In this document: in pieces, positions 17,068 to 25,500 of the stretch | Layout of the letters: the number at the start of each line of letters is the position of its first letter | How positions within the stretch are numbered: position 1 is the stretch's first letter | Assembly (NCBI RefSeq): GCF_051859125.1 | Contig: NZ_JBHYGG010000079.1 | Coordinates: 11,730-75,729, forward strand | Direction: 5' to 3' | Length of the DNA: 64,000 bases | Source: Gemmata sp051859125 | Lineage (GTDB): Bacteria; Planctomycetota; Planctomycetia; Gemmatales; Gemmataceae | The notes under the pieces: generated by a model | The model's input: only the letters and a program-made list of their open reading frames with translations | Databases searched by the model: none | Told to the model about the DNA's origin: nothing | Made by a program: the position numbers and the translations under genes

Positions 17068-17697
17068 TTACGCGGCCCGTTCGGACGGGGCGCGGGGGCC
17101 GCCGAGGATGCCGAGCAAGATGCCGACGATTTGGTCGGGTTGCGTCGTCAGGTAGTATTCCTTCTGGTCGATCTGCAAGTCGCTCCCGATCAGCCGCAGG
17201 AACCGCCAGACGTTTCCACTCGTCACGCAGCCGAACACCGGCTCCGCCGGGAGGCCCGCTCGCTCGTTGGATACGCGAGCCGCGACCATTGCCGCTCCGC
17301 ACTGCCCGAGGCCGCCCTTGATGTTCTCGTTCTTGGCCTCGACGATCACGGCGACCGGTGCGGTGATGAACTCCTGCTGCGGCGACCGGCACAGAATGTA
17401 GTCGCACACGCCGTTCAAGCCCTTTGCCCGGTCGACGACGAAGTCGCACCCCGAGAACAGGCTGACCTGCCGGTTGAGTTGCTCGCGGGTGTCGGCGAGG
17501 ACCGGCGCGATGAGAAACTCCGACCGGGCCTTCTCGGTCCCGTTGGCGATCGCCAGGGGGAAGTAGAGCCGCAACAGACCCTGCACCGGGGGGCTGAGCG
17601 GTGCGGGGGCGATCGCCGGGAAGAGGTCCGGGTGGTCGGCCACCGACACGCCCAGTTTCGCGACAACGTCTGCCAGCTCGAAGTCACCGTAGGCCAT
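17068..17697 (-). CDS. PD-(D/E)XK-like hypothetical protein in gcv operon
   Basis: 209 residues. Residues around 95-120 read GVCDYILCRSPQQEFITAPV then AVIVEAKNENIKGGLGQC. This Asp-then-ExK spacing after a hydrophobic strand is typical of PD-(D/E)XK nuclease folds. I recall similar unnamed proteins in cyanobacteria that begin MAYSDFTL. No DNA-binding domain is seen, and catalytic activity is not shown. It starts 12 bases after the gcvPA stop codon on the same strand, the place where gcvPB would be expected. Whether it is an enzyme, a regulator or part of a mobile module is open. Confidence 0.65.
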   Translation of the reverse strand: MAYGDFELADVVAKLGVSVADHPDLFPAIAPAPLSPPVQGLLRLYFPLAIANGTEKARSEFLIAPVLADTREQLNRQVSLFSGCDFVVDRAKGLNGVCDYILCRSPQQEFITAPVAVIVEAKNENIKGGLGQCGAAMVAARVSNERAGLPAEPVFGCVTSGNVWRFLRLIGSDLQIDQKEYYLTTQPDQIVGILLGILGGPRAPSERAA

Positions 17698-17709
17698 CGT
17701 CGCTCCTCC

Positions 17710-19059
17710 TCACACGCTCGCCCGCAGCGCGCCGGCCAGGCCGTCGATCTCGGCCTTGGTGCGCTGCTCCGTCACGGCGACCGAGATGCAGTCCTTGAGG
17801 CCGGGGTACCACCGGCCGAGCGCGAGGCCGGCGTGGAACCCGGCGACCCGCAGGTTCGCGAGCAGCGTCTGGGGGTTGCCCGGCACCTTGATCGTGAACT
17901 CCTTCCCGAACGCCGCGCCGAACCGCAGCGACACGCCGGGTACCTTCGCGAGTTGCTCGGCGGCGTAGTGAGCCTTGCGCACGCACAGCTCGGCCGTCTC
18001 GCGGAGCCCCTCCGGCCCGAGGGCGGTGAGGTGGACCGCGGCCCGCAGCGCGAGGAGCCCCTGGTTCGTGCAGATGTTGCTCGTCGCCTTCTCGCGGCGG
18101 ATGTGCTGCTCGCGGGTCTGGAGCGTCAGCACCCAGCACCGCTTCCCGTTGCGGTCGGTCGTCTGGCCCACGAGCCGGCCGGGGATCTTGCGGACGTAGT
18201 CGCTGTCGCCGCGGCACGCGAGGATGCCGAGGTACGGGCCGCCGAACCCGAGCGGGGTGCCGAGCCCCTGGCCCTCGGCGACCGCGATGTCGGCCCCGTA
18301 GTCGCCGGGCCGCTTCAGCACCCCGGCGAGGACCGGGTCGAAGCTCGCGATGAACACCGCGCCGACCTTGCGCGTCGCCTCGCCGATCGCCCGCATGTCT
18401 TCGAGGTGGCCGAAGAAGTTCGGCGACTGCGCGACCACCGCAACGGTCGCGTCGGTGATTGCGGCCTTCACGTCGCTCGGGTTCAGCACGCCGTCCGGGG
18501 TGGGCAGCGTGCGGACGGTGCAGTTCAGGTTCGCGGCGAACGTCGCGAGCACCTGCCGGTACTCGGGGTGGACGCTCTCGGCGACGAGCACCTCGCCGGT
18601 GCGGCCGGTGATGCCGAGGGCCATGAGCACGGCCTCGGCGACGGCCGACCCGCCCTCGTAGAGGCTGGCGTTGGCCACCTCCAGCCCGGTGAGCTGGCAC
18701 ATCAGCGTCTGGAACTCGAACACCGCCTGGAGCGTGCCCTGGCTCGCCTCGGCCTGGTACGGGGTGTACGCGGTGTAGAACTCGCTCCGCCCGGCGACCG
18801 CGTCGACGACGCTCGGGATGAAGTGGTCGTACGCGCCGCCGCCGAGGAAGCACACGGCGCTGCTGGCGGCCTGGTTCTTGTGCGCCAGGTGCGAGATGTG
18901 CCGCTGGAGGTCCATCTCGCCGAGGGCGGGGGGGATGTCGAGCGGGCGGTTCAGCCGCACCGCCGGCGGGATGTTGGCGAACAGGTCATCGACCGAGGCG
19001 ACGCCCACCTTGGCGAGCATTGCGGCCCGGTCGTCGGCGGTGTTCGGGACGTAGGACAC
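17710..19059 (-). CDS. gcvPA: Glycine dehydrogenase (decarboxylating) subunit 1
   Basis: 449 residues, the normal length for the N-terminal subunit of split P-protein. Family blocks are SFYTAYTPYQAE-like (here EFYTAYTPYQAEASQGTLQA), LTGLEVANASLYEGGSAVAE and GYLGIL-like GPYLGILACRG. P-protein decarboxylates glycine and passes the aminomethyl group to lipoyl-GcvH. This subunit has the PLP fold but not the Schiff-base lysine, which sits in subunit 2 (gcvPB); that gene is not in the window. I chose the GTG start (VSYVPNTADDRAAM) because AGAGGTG lies just upstream; the next ATG is internal. It lies 23 bases downstream of the Uma2-like gene. Confidence 0.92.
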   Translation of the reverse strand: MSYVPNTADDRAAMLAKVGVASVDDLFANIPPAVRLNRPLDIPPALGEMDLQRHISHLAHKNQAASSAVCFLGGGAYDHFIPSVVDAVAGRSEFYTAYTPYQAEASQGTLQAVFEFQTLMCQLTGLEVANASLYEGGSAVAEAVLMALGITGRTGEVLVAESVHPEYRQVLATFAANLNCTVRTLPTPDGVLNPSDVKAAITDATVAVVAQSPNFFGHLEDMRAIGEATRKVGAVFIASFDPVLAGVLKRPGDYGADIAVAEGQGLGTPLGFGGPYLGILACRGDSDYVRKIPGRLVGQTTDRNGKRCWVLTLQTREQHIRREKATSNICTNQGLLALRAAVHLTALGPEGLRETAELCVRKAHYAAEQLAKVPGVSLRFGAAFGKEFTIKVPGNPQTLLANLRVAGFHAGLALGRWYPGLKDCISVAVTEQRTKAEIDGLAGALRASV

Positions 19060-19082
19060 AGGCACCTCTGGGGCGAAAGAAG

Positions 19083-19799
19083 TCAAGCGGTCGGGGCCGG
19101 CGGCAGGGAGCGCACCCAGGCGCGAACCTGCCGGTCGAACTCGGCGTACGCAACGGTGTCGGGCAATCTGAGGAAGGCGATGAACTCGGGCCAGGGAACC
19201 GTCGGCAGGGCGAGGCTGACGGACGACTCCCGGTACGTTCCGTCGGGTCGGAGCAAGAGGATCGTGAGGTGCTCGCCGTCCCACCGCCAGACTTCCGGAA
19301 TCTTGAACGCGGCGTAGAGGGGGAGACGGGGCAACACGGTGCGGCTGACTTCCACCTCGACGGCGAGATCGGGCGGCGGATCCTTCGTGAAGTCGATCTC
19401 GCGGAAGCCACTCACCTTGCGCCAGTTCTGGATGTAGTAGCACTCGTCCGGCTCGAACCCCTTCTCGATGTCGCCGCGGTGGTGAGTGAGCTGGCCGCTC
19501 GGACAGTACTCGCCCCCGGTTTCCACGATCCACGACACGATCAGTACGTCGAGCCGTTTCCGGTACCGCTCGTGGAGGTTCGAGACGACCATGATCTCCA
19601 GCCCCCCGGAGTCGTACGCGACGCGAACGGTGCGCCGGTGCGCGTCCCGCCATTCCACGAGGCGCTCGTAATCGGCGTACCGCACACCGGTGAGGAGCAA
19701 GCGCTCCCCCGGTTCAACGTAATCGGCGAGCCCGATGAGTGCCGGCCCCTGGGGCACTCGCACGGGCGCGGCGGTGGGCGGCACGGTGGCGGTCGACAT
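19083..19799 (-). CDS. Uma2-family (DUF820) putative endonuclease
   Basis: 238 residues. The fold is PD-(D/E)XK: GERLLLTGVRYADYERLVEW, DSGGLEIMVVSNLHERYRKR, then the core DPPPDLAVEVEVSRTVL, followed by IPEVWRWDGEHLTILLL. In most Uma2 proteins the core reads PDLxxEVxSP; here the VEVEV strand is close to that. The family is common in cyanobacteria and planctomycetes, often in many copies, and its role is unknown. This copy sits between gcvH and gcvPA with gaps of 16 and 23 bases, so it is transcribed with the glycine cleavage genes. Confidence 0.8.
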   Translation of the reverse strand: MSTATVPPTAAPVRVPQGPALIGLADYVEPGERLLLTGVRYADYERLVEWRDAHRRTVRVAYDSGGLEIMVVSNLHERYRKRLDVLIVSWIVETGGEYCPSGQLTHHRGDIEKGFEPDECYYIQNWRKVSGFREIDFTKDPPPDLAVEVEVSRTVLPRLPLYAAFKIPEVWRWDGEHLTILLLRPDGTYRESSVSLALPTVPWPEFIAFLRLPDTVAYAEFDRQVRAWVRSLPPAPTA

Positions 19800-19815
19800 C
19801 GGGGCACCTCCGCGG

Positions 19816-20229
19816 TTAGTGGCCGTCCGAGGCGAGTTGCTCGTCGTACTGGGCGGCGGTGAGCAGGTGGTCGAGCGTCGCGCCGGGCGCGAGCTTCACC
19901 TTCACCATCCAGCCGGTCCCGAACGGGTCGTCGTTGACCGGGGCGAGGTCCGCGGCCCGCTTCTTGGCCCGGTCCTCGAGCAGGAGTTCGTTCCGCTCGA
20001 CCACGGTGCCGGTCACCGGCGAGTTGAGGTCCGAGGTGGACTTCACCGACTCGATGATCCCGAACGCCTTGCCGGCGGCGAGCACCTTGCCGACCGCGGG
20101 GAGTTCGAGGAACGTCGGCTCGGTGAGTTGCTCGACGGCGAACTTGGTGACGCCGACGGTGACGACGTCGCCGTCGAGCTTGGCCCACTCGTGGGTCGGG
20201 CTGTACCGCAGGTCGGCCGGGTTGGACAT
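19816..20229 (-). CDS. gcvH: Glycine cleavage system H protein
   Basis: 137 residues. Carries the lipoyl arm that shuttles the methylamine group between P-, T- and L-proteins. The lipoylation site is K63 in FGIIESVKSTSDLNSPV, the family's ESVKA/S motif. The N-terminus LRYSPTHEWAKLDGDVVTVG and the C-terminal FGTGWMVKVKL are also typical. The start follows an AGGAGCCCCCG-type site. It lies 18 bases after gcvT and is clearly in the same operon. Confidence 0.96.
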   Translation of the reverse strand: MSNPADLRYSPTHEWAKLDGDVVTVGVTKFAVEQLTEPTFLELPAVGKVLAAGKAFGIIESVKSTSDLNSPVTGTVVERNELLLEDRAKKRAADLAPVNDDPFGTGWMVKVKLAPGATLDHLLTAAQYDEQLASDGH

Positions 20230-20247
20230 CGGGGGCTCCTGAGAGAG

Positions 20248-21327
20248 TTACGCCTTGGCTCGCTTGTAGAACGGGAGCGGGACGACGGTGGCGTTCAGCA
20301 CCGACCCGCGGACGTCGGCGTCGAGCGGGGTGCCGACCGACGCGAGGTCCGGGCGGACGTAGGCCATCGCCAGCGACTTGTCGAGCCACGGGCAGAAGCT
20401 GCCGCTCGTGATGGTGCCGGCGGCCGCGCCGTCGGCGTCGAGGAGCGGCGACCCCTCGCGGGCCGCCCGCTTGCCCTCGATCTCCAGCCCGACGCGCACC
20501 GGTTTCGTCGCGTCCGCGGCGGCGAGGGCCGAGCGGCCGATGAACTCGCCCTTGTCGAGCTTCACGGCCCACCCGAGGCCGGCCTGGATCGGGTTCGTTT
20601 CTTCGCTCAGTTCGTGGCCGTAGAGCGGCATCGCGGCTTCGAGCCGGAGCGTGTCGCGCGCCCCGAGGCCGCAGGGCACCGCCCCCCGCGACACGAGCTC
20701 GGTCCACAGCGAGACCGCATACGCGTTCTCGACGATCACCTCGAAGCCGTCCTCGCCGGTGTAGCCGGTGCGGCTCACCACGCACGGCTGCCGGCAGTAC
20801 AGCGTCGGCGTCGCGTAGTAGTACTTGAGCTTCGACACGTCGGCGTCGAACAGCCCGGCGACCAGTTCCACCGACCTCGGCCCCTGTACGGCGACCATCG
20901 CGGTGCGGTCGGTCTGGTCGACGATCTCGACGTTCTTGCCGACCCGCTGCGTCTCGAACCACGCGAGGATCTTGCCGCGGTTCGAGGCGTTGACGACGAC
21001 CGAGTACCCGTAGGGCCAGCGGTACACGAGCACGTCGTCGAGGATGCCGCCGCCCGCGTTGCACACGAGCCCGTACCGGACCTGGTCGTCCTTCATCGTC
21101 GCGACGGAGTTGGTGAACACCGACTCCAGGAACGCGAGCGCGTCCGGCCCGCCGACGCTGACGCGGGCCATGTGCGAGATGTCGAACAGCCCGGCGGCGG
21201 TGCGGACCGCCTTGTGCTCCGCGACCACGCCGGCGTACTGCACCGGCATGTCCCACCCGCCGAACGGCACCATGCGGGCCTTGTGGTCCACGTGCCACTG
21301 GTACAGCGGGGTGCGGAGGTTCGACAT
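20248..21327 (-). CDS. gcvT: Aminomethyltransferase (glycine cleavage T protein)
   Basis: 359 residues. Transfers the methylene group from lipoyl-GcvH to tetrahydrofolate and releases ammonia. The family start RTPLYQWHVDHKARMVPFGG is intact, as is the folate-site segment GYTGEDGFEVIVENAYAV, and the catalytic Asp of T-protein has its counterpart in VQYAGVVAEHKAVRTAAGLF near the beginning. The C-terminal domain ends with VVPLPFYKRAKA as in homologues. It is first in the operon gcvT-gcvH-Uma2-gcvPA-nuclease-like. About 60 bases upstream there is an AT-rich patch (TAACATATTG on the minus strand) that could be the -10 region. Confidence 0.95.
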   Translation of the reverse strand: MSNLRTPLYQWHVDHKARMVPFGGWDMPVQYAGVVAEHKAVRTAAGLFDISHMARVSVGGPDALAFLESVFTNSVATMKDDQVRYGLVCNAGGGILDDVLVYRWPYGYSVVVNASNRGKILAWFETQRVGKNVEIVDQTDRTAMVAVQGPRSVELVAGLFDADVSKLKYYYATPTLYCRQPCVVSRTGYTGEDGFEVIVENAYAVSLWTELVSRGAVPCGLGARDTLRLEAAMPLYGHELSEETNPIQAGLGWAVKLDKGEFIGRSALAAADATKPVRVGLEIEGKRAAREGSPLLDADGAAAGTITSGSFCPWLDKSLAMAYVRPDLASVGTPLDADVRGSVLNATVVPLPFYKRAKA

Positions 21328-21473
21328 GGCTGGCGACCGCTGGGAACGCACGGGGGGCGGCCCCGACGCGGAACCGCCCCCCTGGTGCAATATGTTAGTC
21401 GGGCCGCGAGCGAATTCCAGACTCCCCGAACCCGCCGCCCCCGTTGCACACGCAGACGCGGGACCGGCCGCAG

Positions 21474-22967
21474 TTATTTCATCCGGGCGGCCATCGCGTC
21501 GAGAATTTCGCCCCGCGTCCACCCGCCCGACTCGTGGCCCTTGCGGGCCTCGATCATCACCGTGCCGTCGAACTTCGGGTTCTTCAGCGCCCCGGTCGCG
21601 TCCTTGAACCGGCGCACGGCCGCGTTCAGGAAGTACTCGTCGGCGTCGCCCACCCACACGTTCACCTTCCCGCCCGCGAGCTTCGGGCCGAGTACCTTCC
21701 AGTTGTTCTTCGTCACCAGCAGCAGGTCGAACTTCTTCCAGTGGTCGAGTACGGCCCGGTCGATCGCGCCGGTCCTGCCGTCCCAGACCGGCACCGGCCG
21801 CCCGTCCTTGCCCTTTGGCCCGTAGGTGGCGTTCCAACTCGCCCAGTCGCGGCCGCCGAGTTCCCACCGCCCGCCGCGGCCGAGGACGCGCTCCAACTGG
21901 CACTCGTGCCGGACCGTGGCGACGGTATCGCCGTCCACCGTGCGGGTCGCCGGCCGCTCGATCCCGAACCGGTTCGTGTAGGCGTTCGCGTCGGCGTAGA
22001 GGTCGATCAGCTCGAACCGCTCGAAGGTGAGCGAGTCCGGGCACTGCGACCAGCAGCCGTTGAAGAAGTCGGGGTAGAACAGTTGCAGCGCCAGCGACAC
22101 CCAGCCGCCGGTGCTGCCCCCGGTCGTGAAGCGGCTCCTCGGGGTGCCGACGCAGCGGTACGTCTTCTCGATGAACGGGATCACCTCGGTGGTGAGCGCC
22201 GCCCCGTACGGGCCGTTGTTCGCGGAATCGACCTGGTACGGGTCGCCGAACGGCCCCGCCCCGTCGGGGACGATCTGCACGAACCGCGGGTCCGGCTCGG
22301 TCCCCTTGGCGGAGGTGTACCGCGTGCCGAACCCGCCGATCGCGACCACGAGGCCGTAACGCTTCTCGGGTTCCTTGTCGAAGTTCGGCGGCAGCACGAC
22401 CCCGACGCGGTACACCATCGGCCGGCCGTGGAAGACCGAGAGCAGCTTCGATGGGACGCTGTGGTACTTGTGCGCCGCGGTCTCCCTGGGGAGCACTTCC
22501 GACTGACCGAGGCCCGCGTCGAGCGTGAGGGTGACGGTCGTGCCGGCGGCCGGGTCCAGCTTCACCTTCTGCGTCTTGCTGTACCGGTTCCCGGGCGCGT
22601 CCGGCAGGTTGATGTCGCGGTTCGTGAGGAACCGCGCCTGCACGGTGTACTCACCGGCCGGGAACTTCTCGAGCCCGCCGAGCGGGAACGCGTCCGAAGT
22701 CGCGTCGAGCGTGACCGTCGTGTCGGCCGCGAACGCTTCGACGTCCGCCCCGAGGATCGGCAGCACGGGCGGGCGGTAGTTGATGAAGTCCGGTTCGCTG
22801 TTCGCCGGACCGATGCCGACGAGGACGCGGCCGGACTCTGGCGTCTTCCCGACCTGGTCCGCGGCGATCTTCACCCGGAACGTCACGCCGACAGGCTTCG
22901 CCGCGGGCTGTGCGGACACGAGCGCGCCGAGGCAGAGGGCCAGCCCGGCGGCTGCGGAGCGGAGCAT
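21474..22967 (-). CDS. Exported esterase-like alpha/beta hydrolase
   Basis: 497 residues. A signal peptide (MLRSAAAGLALCLGALVSAQ) is followed by a beta-rich N-terminal domain of about 190 residues, then an esterase D/feruloyl-esterase-like hydrolase. The nucleophile elbow is FTTGGSTGGWVSLAL with the Ser near residue 283. The closing His is probably in ARKGHESGGWTRGE. Homologues cleave esters of sugars or small acids; the substrate here is unknown. The chosen ATG opens directly into the signal peptide. TACAAT on the minus strand about 45 bases upstream is a good -10 candidate. The protein is secreted or periplasmic and has no operon partner. Confidence 0.8.
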   Translation of the reverse strand: MLRSAAAGLALCLGALVSAQPAAKPVGVTFRVKIAADQVGKTPESGRVLVGIGPANSEPDFINYRPPVLPILGADVEAFAADTTVTLDATSDAFPLGGLEKFPAGEYTVQARFLTNRDINLPDAPGNRYSKTQKVKLDPAAGTTVTLTLDAGLGQSEVLPRETAAHKYHSVPSKLLSVFHGRPMVYRVGVVLPPNFDKEPEKRYGLVVAIGGFGTRYTSAKGTEPDPRFVQIVPDGAGPFGDPYQVDSANNGPYGAALTTEVIPFIEKTYRCVGTPRSRFTTGGSTGGWVSLALQLFYPDFFNGCWSQCPDSLTFERFELIDLYADANAYTNRFGIERPATRTVDGDTVATVRHECQLERVLGRGGRWELGGRDWASWNATYGPKGKDGRPVPVWDGRTGAIDRAVLDHWKKFDLLLVTKNNWKVLGPKLAGGKVNVWVGDADEYFLNAAVRRFKDATGALKNPKFDGTVMIEARKGHESGGWTRGEILDAMAARMK

Positions 22968-23012
22968 GGTGCGTCCCGGGTTCGCGGGGTGCGAGCGAGT
23001 GCAGTCCGGGGC

Positions 23013-23018
23013 ATTGTA
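23013..23018 (-). promoter_or_regulatory. Candidate -10 box for esterase gene
   Basis: TACAAT on the minus strand lies about 45 bases before the esterase start codon. The same hexamer precedes the radical SAM gene, the Sm-like gene and the second kinase gene in this window. No clear -35 box was identified. Confidence 0.35.
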
Positions 23019-23067
23019 AGACCCGCGGCGGTTGGACCCGGCCGGGGAGGGGTGGTAGGCTTCCATC

Positions 23068-25392
23068 ATGGAAACCACCGACCTCCCGGACCCGTCCCTC
23101 GACCCGACGCGGACACTGCCCGAGCCGACGATCCGCTTCAGCGGCCAGCCGCCGGTCGTGGGCGGGGCGCAGGTTCCGGTCGTCCCGGGGTACGAGGTGC
23201 TCGCGCTGGTCGGCCGCGGCGGGATGGGTCGGGTGTACCGGGCGCGGCACCTGACGCTCGGCCGCGTCGTCGCCATCAAGCTCCTGTCGCACGAGCCCGA
23301 CGAGCGGTCGCTGGCGCGGTTCAACGAGGAGGTGCGCGCCGTCGCGCAGCTCCAGCACCCGAACATCGCGCAGCTCTTCGAAACGGGCGTCGCCGACGGC
23401 CAGCCGTTCTTCACGCAAGAGTTCCTCGACGGCGGCTCGCTCGCCCAGAAGTTCGACCGCAAGCCGCAGGAGCCCCGGGCGGCGGCCCGTGTGGTCGAAA
23501 CGCTCGCGCGGGCGCTCCAGCACAGTCACGACCAGGGCATCCTCCACCGCGACCTGAAGCCCGCGAACATCCTCCTCGCCGCCGACGGTACGCCGAAGGT
23601 CACCGACTTCGGCCTCGCCAAGACCTTCGCCACGCTGGACGCCCCCGGTGAGACGCCGCCGCACGGTGCCGGCCTGACGCACACGGGCGAGGTGCTCGGC
23701 ACCCCCGCGTACATGCCGCCCGAGCAGGCGTCCGGCGTGCTCTCGCTCCTCGGGCCGCCGGCCGACGTGTACGGCCTCGGCGCGATCCTCTACGAGGGGC
23801 TCACGGGCCGCCCGCCGTTCCAGGGACCGGACGCGCTCCGCACGGTCATCATGGTCCGCGAGATGGACCCGGTGTCGCCCCGCGTCCTCCAGCCCGACGT
23901 GCCCCGCGACCTGGAAACGATCTGCCTCAAGTGCCTCGCGAAGGAGCCGCACCGCCGGTACGCCTCGGCCGGGGCGCTGGCCGACGACCTGCGACGGTTC
24001 CTGAACCGCGAGCCGATCACCGCGCGGCCCGTCGGCCGGTGGGAGCGCACGCTAAAGTGGGCGCGGCGGAAGCCGTGGCAGGCCGCGGCCGCGGCCCTCG
24101 GCGCGGGGCTGGTCGCGGCGCTCGTCGTCGGGGTCAGCGTCGCGGCCGAAAAGAACCGCCAGGTCCGCGCCGCCAACGATCAACTGGAAGCGACCAACGC
24201 CCAGCTCGAAGCCGCCAACGACGGACTGGAACGGTCCAACGCCGCGCTTACCGAGGCGCGGAACGCCGCGCTCGCCGAGAAAGCCCGGGCCGAGATGACC
24301 CTGGGCCTCGCGCTGTCGGCCCTCAAGCGGCACTACTTCGAGTTCGCCGACCGGCTCGTGGACCTGCCCCACTCCGAGAACGTGCGCCGCGACGTGCTGG
24401 CGAGCGCCCGCTCAACGCTCGACGGCCTGTGCCAGTTCCAGGGCAGCGACGTGAAGCTCCTGCGGTTCCGCATGGAGGGGTACGACCGGCTCGGGAACAT
24501 CGAGTCGCAGGTCGGGCTCTACGCCGACGCGGAGGCCGACTACGGGCACGCCCGCGACGTCGCCGCCCGCATCCTCGGGCTGGTCCCGGGCGACCCGGAC
24601 GTGACGAGCGACCGGGTTCTGGCGACCGCGAAGATCGCCTCGATGAAGCTCCGCCGCGGCGACGCGAACGGGGCCGACGCGCTGCTCGACGCCCTCGCCC
24701 CGGAAATGGAGGCGCTCGTCGCCGCCCACCCGGACAACCCGAGCGTCGCGCAGCTGGAGCCGCTCGCGCGGCAGCAACTCGTCGCCCGCGAAGCACGGGC
24801 CGGCCGGTGGGACGGGGTCGAGGCGCAGATGCGGAAGGTGTGCGCGATGGCCCGCCGGCACGCCGCGACCCACAGCACCAACCCCGCGAAGCACCTGGCC
24901 GTGATCGACGCCGACCGCGAACTCGCGGCGCTGCTCACCGACCTGGGCAAGTACGACGACGCGGCCCCGGTTCTCCGGGACGCGCTCCGCGGCGTCGCGG
25001 CGCTCCCGGACGCAACATCGGTGAAGGCCCGGGTCCTCCGCGCCGCGACCGCCGCGACGCTCGGCGACTACTTCTTCCGCCGCGCCGCGTACCCGGCCGC
25101 GCAGGTCGCGTACACCGCAGCGGTCCGCGATTACGGTGTGCTCGGTCGCGACTTTCAGGACACCCCGACCCACTTGTACCAGCAGGCCGAGAGCCTCCGC
25201 GGGCTCGCGGCCGCGACTTCAGCCCGGGGCGGCGTCGAGGACCAGTGGTCCGCCCGCGGGCACCTCGAAGCTGCCGCGAAGATCACCAAGGGGCTCGTCC
25301 ACAAGCACCCGGGCAACGGGGCGTACAAATACCTTCACGAGCAGGTCACGGGGCTCTTGGCGAAACTCCCCGAACGCCAGCCGAAGAACTGA
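23068..25392 (+). CDS. Membrane Ser/Thr protein kinase with helical C-terminal region
   Basis: 774 residues. The Hanks-type kinase domain (about 42-310) has the Gly loop GRGGMGRVYRA, Lys K71 in VVAIKLL, the catalytic loop HRDLKPANILL (D162), DFG at 180-182 and the APE-like MPPEQA. All catalytic residues are present. A transmembrane helix near 342-362 precedes a coiled coil made of LEATNAQLEAANDGLERSNA repeats. The following 370 residues are Ala/Leu-rich helical repeats, probably TPR-like, outside the membrane. This PknB-like layout with an extracytoplasmic helical sensor is common in planctomycetes. The start codon fits the short disordered leader. Nothing nearby indicates a substrate. Confidence 0.92.
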   Translation: METTDLPDPSLDPTRTLPEPTIRFSGQPPVVGGAQVPVVPGYEVLALVGRGGMGRVYRARHLTLGRVVAIKLLSHEPDERSLARFNEEVRAVAQLQHPNIAQLFETGVADGQPFFTQEFLDGGSLAQKFDRKPQEPRAAARVVETLARALQHSHDQGILHRDLKPANILLAADGTPKVTDFGLAKTFATLDAPGETPPHGAGLTHTGEVLGTPAYMPPEQASGVLSLLGPPADVYGLGAILYEGLTGRPPFQGPDALRTVIMVREMDPVSPRVLQPDVPRDLETICLKCLAKEPHRRYASAGALADDLRRFLNREPITARPVGRWERTLKWARRKPWQAAAAALGAGLVAALVVGVSVAAEKNRQVRAANDQLEATNAQLEAANDGLERSNAALTEARNAALAEKARAEMTLGLALSALKRHYFEFADRLVDLPHSENVRRDVLASARSTLDGLCQFQGSDVKLLRFRMEGYDRLGNIESQVGLYADAEADYGHARDVAARILGLVPGDPDVTSDRVLATAKIASMKLRRGDANGADALLDALAPEMEALVAAHPDNPSVAQLEPLARQQLVAREARAGRWDGVEAQMRKVCAMARRHAATHSTNPAKHLAVIDADRELAALLTDLGKYDDAAPVLRDALRGVAALPDATSVKARVLRAATAATLGDYFFRRAAYPAAQVAYTAAVRDYGVLGRDFQDTPTHLYQQAESLRGLAAATSARGGVEDQWSARGHLEAAAKITKGLVHKHPGNGAYKYLHEQVTGLLAKLPERQPKN

Positions 25393-25500
25393 GGCGGCCG
25401 GCGGCTCCAAGCGGCACGCGATTCGCATGAGGCCGCGTCGCTGCCGACGGCGACCTGTGAGGTCGCACCGCCCGGCACCACGCATCACCCGGAACGTGCA

